A stretch of DNA of 14,203 bases from assembly GCA_036660495.1 (NCBI GenBank), contig JAVXAN010000022.1, positions 1 to 14,203 on the forward strand, given 5' to 3'. The notes below the pieces were generated by a model. That model saw only the letters and a program-made list of their open reading frames with translations, was not told the origin of the DNA and searched no databases. A program made the translations under genes and the position numbers. Below, one piece after another: positions 5,306-10,984 of this stretch. The stretch's first letter is position 1; each line of letters begins with the position of its first letter. Origin of the DNA: JAVXAN01 sp036660495 (GTDB lineage Bacteria > Bacillota_I > Bacilli_A > RF39 > UBA660).

Positions 5306-6783
5306 TTTTTATTACTTTCTATTTTTATATTATATATACTAGGACCTTTTATCGAGTTTCCATCAATATCAAACCTGGATCCATGACAAGGACAATCCCA
5401 AGTTTTATCCACCTCGTTAAAATTAAGAAAGCACTTTAAATGAGGACATATATTTAAAACGACGTGTTCTTTCCCATCTTTATCATAGTAAATTCCAACT
5501 CTTTTACCTCCTTTTTTTACTACTTTTGCTTTATTTTTATACCATGAAGGATTTTTATTTAAAAAAGATAGAACGTATGCTTTAGTACTAGAAAACGCAG
5601 AATTAACAAAAAAACTTTTTACTGTACTCATGTTAATTTGTCTGTTAGGACTAAAAGCTTTTATATATTTATTTGTTTTATTATTTATTAAATCACTAAT
5701 TATTTTAGCAGAAATAGTACCATTAGTCATTCCCCAAGTATTGTATCCAGTTGCAATAAGCAAACCTTTTTCACCGATTAAATAATAACCTGTCAAAGGA
5801 ATCTTATCGTGAGTTAAAACGTCCATGTTCATCCATGCATAGCTTGGACTTTTTCCAGTTACCTTTTTTGAATAAGAAACGTTTTTTTCATAGTTTTTTT
5901 TAGTATTAAGACTATCGCATATTTTTCGAGCACCAGTTAAACAAAGAAAATACTTTTCTTCAGCCTCGTGATATCTAAAAGAAACATATGGAATAGTATT
6001 CGTTATTCCATTTATATTAAAAGTTTTATCAACGTTTGTAGCAGTAATATAAGACTTTTCTAAGTAAGATTTCAAAGGAAATAGACCTGGTATTGTAAAA
6101 AAAGGATAATTACATGCTAAAACTATTTTTTCCGTTTCAATTATCCCACATTCCGTAATAACAATGTATTTATTTCCATCTTTTTTAACTTTTAAGGCGC
6201 ATGTGTTTTCATATACTTTTATATTATCTGCTAAATTTATTTTTTCTAACAAACCCCTTAAATACTTAATAGGATGGAATACGTAAGTATTTTTAACCCC
6301 TATGGCATAAACACTATCCATAATGTTTTTATTATTGTATTTAACGCCTATTTTATCAAAAAACGCTTCTTCTTTTTTAAAATTTGGAATTTGGGTTTCA
6401 TCATAAGTAAATGTATAGGAATCACTATTTTGAAAATTACAATCAATATTATTATCTGCAATGTTCCTTTTTATTATTCTTATTGCTTCTTTTTGAGACT
6501 CATAATACGTTTTTGCCATTTGAAATCCACTTGATTTTTCAATATTATTATAAACAAGTTCTTGTAAATAAGTAATTTTACCGGTTGTTTTTGATGTTGT
6601 TCCAGTAGTACACCTATTTCTATCAATTAAAATCACCTTATAATTTGAATTAATAAGGTTGTACGCAGTTGTTATTCCTGTTATTCCTGCACCAATTATT
6701 AATATATCAGTTTTAACATTACCTTCTAAGTTTTTATATTCTTTTAGTTTTAAGTTTTCTTTCCAAATACTTTTGTATTTCAT
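5302..6783 (-). CDS. FAD-dependent oxidoreductase with C-terminal Rieske domain (YhfW-like)
   Basis: 493 aa. The N-terminal DAO-type FAD fold has the dinucleotide motif 'IIGAGITGITTAYNL' (GxGxxG at 31-36), the acidic end of the next strand ('VILIDRN') and 'TTGTTSKTTGKIT', the segment after the Rossmann fold in this family. 'GEKGLLIATGYNTWGMTNG' is the C-terminal FAD-contacting block. A Rieske [2Fe-2S] domain closes the protein: Cys446-x-His448, 15 residues, Cys464-x2-His467 ('CPH...CPCHGSRFD'). All four cluster ligands are present. The same two-domain order occurs in B. subtilis YhfW, whose substrate is not known; electrons presumably pass between flavin and cluster. No signal peptide, so cytoplasmic. 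GGTGA lies 7 nt before the ATG at 6783. No convincing promoter was seen in the 70 nt upstream. The nfu gene in this window could relate to cluster supply, but that link is only suggestive. Confidence 0.88.
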   Translation of the reverse strand: MKYKSIWKENLKLKEYKNLEGNVKTDILIIGAGITGITTAYNLINSNYKVILIDRNRCTTGTTSKTTGKITYLQELVYNNIEKSSGFQMAKTYYESQKEAIRIIKRNIADNNIDCNFQNSDSYTFTYDETQIPNFKKEEAFFDKIGVKYNNKNIMDSVYAIGVKNTYVFHPIKYLRGLLEKINLADNIKVYENTCALKVKKDGNKYIVITECGIIETEKIVLACNYPFFTIPGLFPLKSYLEKSYITATNVDKTFNINGITNTIPYVSFRYHEAEEKYFLCLTGARKICDSLNTKKNYEKNVSYSKKVTGKSPSYAWMNMDVLTHDKIPLTGYYLIGEKGLLIATGYNTWGMTNGTISAKIISDLINNKTNKYIKAFSPNRQINMSTVKSFFVNSAFSSTKAYVLSFLNKNPSWYKNKAKVVKKGGKRVGIYYDKDGKEHVVLNICPHLKCFLNFNEVDKTWDCPCHGSRFDIDGNSIKGPSIYNIKIESNKN

Positions 6784-6854
6784 TATAAATCACCATTAAG
6801 TATTATGTTTAATTTTTAGATTTATATTCTTTCTAAAACTTTTTAATAAAGCAT

Positions 6855-6881
6855 AAAAAAACGTTTGCTTAAGCAAACGTT
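6855..6881 (-). terminator. Terminator of the tRNA-Ser/tRNA-fMet transcript
   Basis: A perfect 22-nt palindrome (6860-6881, half-site AACGTTTGCTT) is followed in minus sense by a T run. It starts 8 nt after the CCA end of tRNA-fMet. It also separates the tRNAs from the FAD/Rieske gene downstream. Confidence 0.9.
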
Positions 6882-6889
6882 AATAACAT

Positions 6890-6966
<77 letters not shown>

Positions 6967-6979
6967 ATATAAAATTAAG

Positions 6980-7071
6980 TGGCGGAGGAAGAGGGATTCG
7001 AACCCCCGCGCCGCTTACACGACCTCCCGGTTTTCAAGACCGGTCCCTTCAGCCAGCTTGGGTATTCCTCC
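6980..7071 (-). tRNA. tRNA-Ser (TGA)
   Basis: 92 nt with a long variable arm, as expected for Ser. Acceptor GGAGGAA/TTCCTCC, anticodon loop CTTGAAA (TGA, reads UCA and related codons), discriminator G, CCA encoded. First gene after the promoter at 7129-7158; 13 nt separate it from tRNA-fMet. Confidence 0.96.
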
Positions 7072-7128
7072 ACGTCTTCATATAATTGTATGTTTAACTT
7101 TTAAACATATGAATAAGCCAACAATAGA

Positions 7129-7158
7129 ATTATAACACAACCATTTTTTGTTTGTCAA
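7129..7158 (-). promoter_or_regulatory. Promoter of tRNA-Ser/tRNA-fMet
   Basis: Perfect -35 TTGACA (7153-7158) and -10 TATAAT (7129-7134) with an 18-nt spacer. The start is near 7122, about 50 nt before tRNA-Ser. Confidence 0.9.
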
Positions 7159-7163
7159 CTAAG

Positions 7164-7190
7164 AACTTGTATTTTAACAAAATACAAGTT
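7164..7190 (-). terminator. Probable terminator of the DEAD-box helicase gene
   Basis: A 12-bp perfect stem (AACTTGTATTTT / AAAATACAAGTT) with a 3-nt loop, 14 nt after the helicase stop. The T run is clear on the plus strand but only 'TTCTTAGTT' follows on the minus strand, so efficiency in the needed direction is uncertain. It abuts the -35 of the next tRNA promoter. Confidence 0.65.
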
Positions 7191-7204
7191 TTTACAACAA
7201 ATTA

Positions 7205-8524
7205 TTATTTTCCACGGTTAGATCGATAAGAAGAATGAAAAGATCCTTTTTTTTCTTGTTTAAATTTTGCATTTCTATTTCCCATATTATTTTTAAAATT
7301 AGAATTCTTATCATATGAATTATTTTTTGTTTTAAACATTACATTTCTTTTACCCTTAATTTCGCCTTTTTTAGGAGCTAACGTAAAATCAATCATTGGA
7401 TAAAAATGGTCCGTAATAACTGGTATAGGCTTTTTAATTAACGCTTCAATCTCTTTTATAATTGGTTTTTCATCAATGTTACAAAATGAAATAGCGTGAC
7501 CTTCAAATCCAGCTCTACCAGTTCTACCAATTCTATGAACATAAGTTTCTGCTTGATTTGGCATTTCGTAATTAAAAACGTGTGAAAGTTCTTGAATATC
7601 TATTCCACGCGCTGCAATATCTGTTGCAATCAGCGCTTTTAATTTTCCTTCTTTAAACTGCTTTAAAGCTAGTACTCTGGCACTTTGTGACTTATTTCCA
7701 TGAATTACTCCGCAAGAAATATTTTTGCTTCTAAGAGCTTCTCCTAACTTATTAGCACCATGCTTTGTTCTAGTGAAAATAAGCGCTGATTGAACTTCTT
7801 CTTTACCCATTAAGTCAATTAATAATTTTAACTTGTTTGACTTATCAACATAATAAAGTGATTGTTTAATTGTATCTACCGTAGATGATACTGGAGCAAC
7901 CTTCACAATTTTTGGACTTTTTAAAAAATCTGATGATAATTCTTCAATAGCCTTTGGCATTGTTGCTGAAAACAATAACGTTTGTCTATTAGCTGGAATT
8001 GTTATTAAGATTCTTTTTATGTCATGAATAAATCCCATATCCAACATAGTATCAGCCTCATCTAAAACAAGGTACTTTAAATTTTCTAACCTAACATGCT
8101 TTTGATTAATTAAATCAAGCAATCTTCCTGGAGTTGCAACTAAAACATCAACACCTTTTTTCAATACTTCTACTTGAGATTGCTGATTTACCCCACCTAA
8201 AATAACACTACACTTTAAATTTGTATGTTTTTCAAAATTTCTAAAAACATCACGGATTTGAATTGCAAGTTCCCTAGTTGGCGTTAAAATTAAAGCTTTA
8301 ATTTTTTTTGATTGTTCTACTTTACCATTTAACATCAGTCCTTGAATAATTGGAAGGGCAAAAGCAGCCGTCTTTCCAGTACCAGTTTGAGCACACCCCA
8401 ATAAATCCTGACCTGACATTATAATTGGAATAGCTTTTTCTTGTATTAAAGTAGGTTTTTCATAACCTTCTTCTAATAATGCTCTCATAATTGGTTCATC
8501 TAAACCAAAATCTTCAAATTTCAT
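7205..8524 (-). CDS. DEAD-box ATP-dependent RNA helicase (CshA/RhlE-like)
   Basis: 439 aa. Unwinds RNA duplexes with ATP; in Bacilli such enzymes act in ribosome assembly, mRNA decay and cold adaptation. All motifs are in order: Q motif 'FEDFGLDEPIMRALLEEGY...TLIQ' (3-28), Walker A 'AQTGTGKT' (45-52), 'PTRELA' (82-87), 'TPGR' (131-134), DEAD (155-158), SAT (186-188), 'ALIFTRTKHGANKL', 'ATDIAARGIDI' and 'YVHRIGRTGRAG'. After the two RecA domains comes a basic, Asn/Lys-rich tail of about 60 residues ('GKRNVMFKTKNNSYDKN...SNRGK'). It is low in complexity and lacks a dedicated RNA-binding domain, nearer to short RhlE/CshB-type than to DbpA. The ribosome site AGAGGA precedes the ATG at 8524. It has its own promoter and sits between two tRNA operons on the same strand. 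In the same neighbourhood, RNase Y is a known partner of such helicases in Bacilli. The exact orthologue is not assigned. Confidence 0.95.
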   Translation of the reverse strand: MKFEDFGLDEPIMRALLEEGYEKPTLIQEKAIPIIMSGQDLLGCAQTGTGKTAAFALPIIQGLMLNGKVEQSKKIKALILTPTRELAIQIRDVFRNFEKHTNLKCSVILGGVNQQSQVEVLKKGVDVLVATPGRLLDLINQKHVRLENLKYLVLDEADTMLDMGFIHDIKRILITIPANRQTLLFSATMPKAIEELSSDFLKSPKIVKVAPVSSTVDTIKQSLYYVDKSNKLKLLIDLMGKEEVQSALIFTRTKHGANKLGEALRSKNISCGVIHGNKSQSARVLALKQFKEGKLKALIATDIAARGIDIQELSHVFNYEMPNQAETYVHRIGRTGRAGFEGHAISFCNIDEKPIIKEIEALIKKPIPVITDHFYPMIDFTLAPKKGEIKGKRNVMFKTKNNSYDKNSNFKNNMGNRNAKFKQEKKGSFHSSYRSNRGK

Positions 8525-8565
8525 AAATCCTCTATTCTTATTGAATATCTTTTTTCAATCAATTC

Positions 8566-8574
8566 ATTATACCA
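8566..8574 (-). promoter_or_regulatory. Promoter of the DEAD-box helicase gene
   Basis: Extended -10 TGGTATAAT (8566-8574); no clear -35. The start would be near 8559, giving a leader of about 35 nt. It lies between the tRNA-array terminator and the helicase. Confidence 0.65.
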
Positions 8575-8644
8575 TAACTTTAAACTAATCTTCGAATAAA
8601 TCAACTATTAGTAAGAATAATGTGTTAATTAAGCATTTTAACAA

Positions 8645-8673
8645 TAAAAAAAGATTAATTATATTAATCTTTT
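8645..8673 (-). terminator. Terminator of the six-tRNA operon
   Basis: In minus sense AAAGATTAA (8664-8672) pairs with TTAATCTTT (8650-8658) around a 5-nt loop, with further Ts after. It lies about 40 nt after tRNA-Leu. The stem is AT-rich but perfect. Confidence 0.8.
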
Positions 8674-8713
8674 ATATATTAGAAGTCAAATTTATGACTA
8701 ACTAATTTCACTA

Positions 8714-8802
8714 TGGTGCCCGAGGCCGGACTTGAACCGGCACGAGGGTTAAATCTCGCAGGATTTTAAGTCCTGTGCGTCTACCTATTCCGCCACTCGG
8801 GC
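8714..8802 (-). tRNA. tRNA-Leu (TAA)
   Basis: 89 nt, class II with a long variable arm. Acceptor GCCCGAG/CTCGGGC, anticodon loop CTTAAAA (TAA, reads UUA/UUG), discriminator A, CCA encoded. Last gene of the operon. Confidence 0.96.
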
Positions 8803-8805
8803 AAA

Positions 8806-8881
8806 TGGTGTCCTGTATGCGACTCGAACGCATGACCCTTTGATTAAAAGTCAAATGCTCTACCAACTGAGCTAACAGGAC
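8806..8881 (-). tRNA. tRNA-Lys (TTT)
   Basis: 76 nt. Acceptor GTCCTGT/ACAGGAC, anticodon loop CTTTTAA (TTT), T loop TTCGAGT, discriminator A, CCA encoded. Only 3 nt separate it from tRNA-Leu. Confidence 0.96.
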
Positions 8882-8893
8882 GTCTAAATATTT

Positions 8894-8968
8894 TGGTTGC
8901 CTCGGCTAGATTCGAACTAGCGCATATCAGAGTCAAAGTCTGATGCCTTACCACTTGGCGACGAGGCA
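8894..8968 (-). tRNA. tRNA-Gln (TTG)
   Basis: 75 nt. Acceptor TGCCTCG/CGAGGCA with the U1-A72 first pair, anticodon loop CTTTGAC (TTG), discriminator A, CCA encoded. The U1-A72 pair is a known identity element that lets GatCAB recognise tRNA-Gln, so this tRNA could be a second substrate of the amidotransferase in this window if no GlnRS exists. Confidence 0.96.
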
Positions 8969-8975
8969 ATCTAAG

Positions 8976-9059
8976 TGGTGGGGAGAGGTGGATTCGAACC
9001 ACCGAACCCTAAGGAACAGATTTACAGTCTGCCGCGTTTAGCCACTTCGCTATCTCCCC
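8976..9059 (-). tRNA. tRNA-Tyr (GTA)
   Basis: 84 nt with the long variable arm typical of bacterial tRNA-Tyr. Acceptor GGGGAGA/TCTCCCC, anticodon loop CTGTAAA (GTA), discriminator A, CCA encoded. Confidence 0.96.
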
Positions 9060-9062
9060 AAA

Positions 9063-9138
<76 letters not shown>

Positions 9139-9143
9139 ATAAA

Positions 9144-9220
9144 TGGTGGACGCTACAGGACTCGAACCTGTGACCCCCTGCTTGTAGGGCAGGTGCTCTA
9201 ACCAACTGAGCTAAGCGTCC
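9144..9220 (-). tRNA. tRNA-Val (TAC)
   Basis: 77 nt. Acceptor GGACGCT/AGCGTCC, anticodon loop CCTACAA (TAC), T loop TTCGAGT, discriminator A, CCA encoded. First gene of the six-tRNA operon Val-Thr-Tyr-Gln-Lys-Leu, an order familiar from Bacilli tRNA clusters. Confidence 0.96.
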
Positions 9221-9226
9221 ATGATA

Positions 9227-9248
9227 TATATACGTGAGAACGTATATA
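9227..9248. repeat. Inverted repeat over the transcription start of the tRNA-Val operon
   Basis: Nine-bp arms (TATATACGT / ACGTATATA) around a GAGA spacer. The repeat starts directly after the -10 box (9249-9254) and covers the predicted start near 9242, ending 6 nt before tRNA-Val. It may be an operator, a leader hairpin for 5' processing, or chance in AT-rich DNA. Confidence 0.6.
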
Positions 9249-9277
9249 AATATATCAGTTTATTTACACATTGTCAA
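9249..9277 (-). promoter_or_regulatory. Promoter of the six-tRNA operon
   Basis: Perfect -35 TTGACA (9272-9277), 17-nt spacer and -10 TATATT (9249-9254) with an extended TG. It sits just after the stop of the S1-domain gene (9285-9287). Confidence 0.9.
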
Positions 9278-9284
9278 GACGTTT

Positions 9285-9641
9285 TTAATTTTTTTTGTTA
9301 AACTCTGCCATTTTTTCCTCAATCCAATTTGGCAGAGCACTTTTCAATAAATAAAAACCAAATACCGTTTCTTTTATTTTTTTCTTCCCGTTTTTTTTGA
9401 GATTATTATTTAAACCTTTAGCAGATAATTTTAATTGATTTCTAAAATCAGATAAACCTACTATTTTTACTTTTAATTCATCTCCAACTTCTACATAATC
9501 AGAAACATCTCGTACAAATTCTTCAGTTATCTCAGATATATGAATTAACCCACTATATTCTTCATCAATAGAAACAAAAGCACCATATTTTTCAATTCCC
9601 GTTACTTTAGCACTAACAACGTCCCCTTCCTTATATTTCAT
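9285..9641 (-). CDS. S1-domain RNA-binding protein (YugI / general stress protein 13-like)
   Basis: 118 aa. One S1 OB fold fills residues 1-75: 'YKEGDVVSAKVTGIEKYGAFVSIDEEYSGLIHISEI' followed by 'VGDELKVKIVGLSDFRNQLKLSAKGL'. A Lys-rich linker ('LKKNGKKKIKET') leads to a short tail ('FGFYLLKSALPNWIEEKMAEFNKK'), where 'F..L...LP.WI' matches the conserved tail of the YugI/CvfD/GSP13 family. Members associate with ribosomes or mRNA and affect post-transcriptional control; here that role is inferred from the family. The ribosome site AGAGGAGA precedes the ATG at 9641. It is divergent from nfu with back-to-back promoters. There is no terminator of its own: the tRNA promoter begins at once downstream, so transcripts may run into the tRNA operon. 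Confidence 0.9.
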   Translation of the reverse strand: MKYKEGDVVSAKVTGIEKYGAFVSIDEEYSGLIHISEITEEFVRDVSDYVEVGDELKVKIVGLSDFRNQLKLSAKGLNNNLKKNGKKKIKETVFGFYLLKSALPNWIEEKMAEFNKKN

Positions 9642-9661
9642 CGTAAATCTCCTCTGTAAAT

Positions 9662-9690
9662 ATTATATCATACGTTTATTTATTATACAA
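9662..9690 (-). promoter_or_regulatory. Promoter of the S1-domain gene
   Basis: Extended -10 TGATATAAT (TATAAT at 9662-9667) with a weak -35 TTGTAT (9685-9690), 17-nt spacer. Its -35 is only 6 nt from the -35 of the divergent nfu promoter. Confidence 0.7.
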
Positions 9691-9696
9691 ATTGCC

Positions 9697-9725
9697 TTTA
9701 CTAGTATGACAATATGTTGTATAAT
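9697..9725 (+). promoter_or_regulatory. Promoter of the nfu gene
   Basis: -35 TTTACT (9697-9702), 17-nt spacer, -10 TATAAT (9720-9725). This rules out an in-frame ATG at 9706, which lies upstream of the -10; the real start at 9742 follows AGAAAGGTGA. Confidence 0.8.
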
Positions 9726-9741
9726 GAGAAAGGTGATTAAA

Positions 9742-9978
9742 ATGAATGATGTAGAAAAAAGAATAACATTAACCTTAGAAAAAATAAGACCATACTTAAA
9801 TAGTGACGGGGGTGACGTTACTTTCGTAAAATTTAAAGATGGGGTTGCTTATGTTAAGCTAACAGGAGCATGTGCTGGTTGTATGTATGCAACAATTACG
9901 TTAAAACAAACTGTTGAAGCAATGCTTACTAGTGAAATCCCTGAAGTAATTACAGTTGAAAACTATGAAGAAGCTTAA
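9742..9978 (+). CDS. Nfu-type Fe-S cluster scaffold (NifU C-terminal domain)
   Basis: 78-aa single-domain protein. 'VEKRITLTLEKIRPYLNSDGGDVTFVKFKDGVAYVKLTGACAGC' leads into the cluster-binding CxxC ('CAGCMYATITLKQTVE'), the hallmark of NifU C-terminal/YutI/NfuA domains; the family assembles or carries a [4Fe-4S] cluster for target enzymes. The whole protein is this domain, as in B. subtilis YutI. The start is the ATG at 9742, set by the AAGGTGA ribosome site and by the promoter; a longer frame from 9706 would begin upstream of the -10. The last codons (Glu-Glu-Ala) form the left arm of its terminator. It is convergent with a YutH-like gene, sharing TTAA as the two stops; nfu next to yutH is also seen in Bacillus. 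Confidence 0.94.
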   Translation: MNDVEKRITLTLEKIRPYLNSDGGDVTFVKFKDGVAYVKLTGACAGCMYATITLKQTVEAMLTSEIPEVITVENYEEA

Positions 9979-9993
9979 ATATAGCTTCTTTTT
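9968..9993 (+). terminator. Intrinsic terminator of nfu, overlapping its stop codon
   Basis: Eight-bp stem AAGAAGCT (9968-9975) / AGCTTCTT (9983-9990), 7-nt loop holding the TAA stop, then a T run. The left arm encodes the C-terminal Glu-Ala. On the minus strand the same hairpin lies over the end of the YutH-like gene but lacks a good T run. Confidence 0.85.
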
Positions 9994-10904
9994 ATTATCC
10001 AATCAATTGGTGGAATATACTGACTATACATACTAACTAAAAATAAATAAACGTTAAGTAAAAACATTTCGTATTCTAAGGACATATCGATAACTTTATT
10101 AATATTTTCCATTGATAAATTATTGTTTACAATCTCGTCATATAAATCAAAAAAATAAGACGGGTATAAGAGTCTTCCATAAAACAATAAAGCTTCTTTA
10201 TAAGAAATATAATTATTTTGAAAATATTCTTCAACAACCATATACGCATTTTTCTTATTAAAAAAACAAGACTTAACATACTCACTAACATCACGAATTC
10301 GATAATCTAAAACAAAGTTAATTGGATTATATAATTCAAATAGTGTATCTGTGTATTTAATTCTTTTGTGACACGCACTATAAACATCCATAGATTTTAC
10401 TAGCATTGTGTTTCTAACATAAGTAATAGCATTTTCTGCAAGACCTATGTAATAACTTAAACTGTCACACAAGCTTGGATACTTCTTGCCTATTTCACTT
10501 ATTTGTTCTTCAAAATAATCATTTTTGGTTTCCCACAAAGTAGTCCAATCATAACGACTTAATATTTTATCACATTCTATATTTATAGAATTATTATTAA
10601 TATGGCAAATTTCTGATAAATTTATTTGAAGATCTGGATTTATATAAATTTCCATTAATATATAAGCAACATTATTAACGTAGGTTAATATTTTTTTATC
10701 ATTATTCAAAATGATTTCATGGACTAATAAACCACGTGACAACATTATTCTATTTATTTTATATAAGCAGTCAACGTCTGCCAAAGGTCTATTAAATGGC
10801 GTTAATACATAATTACTATTCATATATTCAAAAGAATAATTATCATCTTTTTTTGAAATTATATCTGGGTGTAAACTATAATAATAATTTAAAATATTCT
10901 TCAT
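9975..10904 (-). CDS. YutH/CotS-like protein with degenerate kinase fold
   Basis: 309 aa, no signal peptide or membrane segment, rich in Tyr, Asn and Ile. Motif traces fit the CotS/YutH branch of aminoglycoside-phosphotransferase-like folds. 'SACHKRIKY' (His179) aligns with the catalytic 'cHGD', 'NFVLDYRIRDVSEYVKSCF' (Asp200, Arg204-Asp205) aligns with the 'DfD...RDla.wi' stretch, and 'ALLFYGRLLYPSYFFDLYDEI' matches the C-terminal 'R.lyP..yf' helix. The catalytic Asp after His is replaced (CHKR), so it is probably a pseudokinase. In Bacillus, YutH is a spore-coat-associated protein encoded next to yutI (nfu), the same neighbour as here. Whether this organism sporulates is unknown. The ribosome site AGGAGG lies 10 nt before the ATG at 10904. 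No clear promoter was seen in the 65 nt to the rny terminator. The family call is from memory of motifs. Confidence 0.6.
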   Translation of the reverse strand: MKNILNYYYSLHPDIISKKDDNYSFEYMNSNYVLTPFNRPLADVDCLYKINRIMLSRGLLVHEIILNNDKKILTYVNNVAYILMEIYINPDLQINLSEICHINNNSINIECDKILSRYDWTTLWETKNDYFEEQISEIGKKYPSLCDSLSYYIGLAENAITYVRNTMLVKSMDVYSACHKRIKYTDTLFELYNPINFVLDYRIRDVSEYVKSCFFNKKNAYMVVEEYFQNNYISYKEALLFYGRLLYPSYFFDLYDEIVNNNLSMENINKVIDMSLEYEMFLLNVYLFLVSMYSQYIPPIDWIIKRSYI

Positions 10905-10954
10905 TTTATTTAGACCTCCTATAAAACAATATGAAAATCATATATATTTTATAC

Positions 10955-10984
10955 TAAAATAAAAAGAAGCTTATTTAGCTTCTT
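10955..10984 (-). terminator. Intrinsic terminator of rny, overlapping its 3' end
   Basis: In minus sense AAGAAGCT (10977-10984) pairs with AGCTTCTT (10964-10971) around a 5-nt loop and is followed by TTTATTTT. The left arm encodes the Glu-Ala near the end of RNase Y and the stop codon is in the hairpin. Arm sequences are identical to those of the nfu terminator. Confidence 0.85.

Noticed and set aside
9706..9741. A longer Nfu protein starting at 9706
   Set aside because: That ATG is upstream of the -10 box TATAAT at 9720-9725; the ATG at 9742 follows AAGGTGA.
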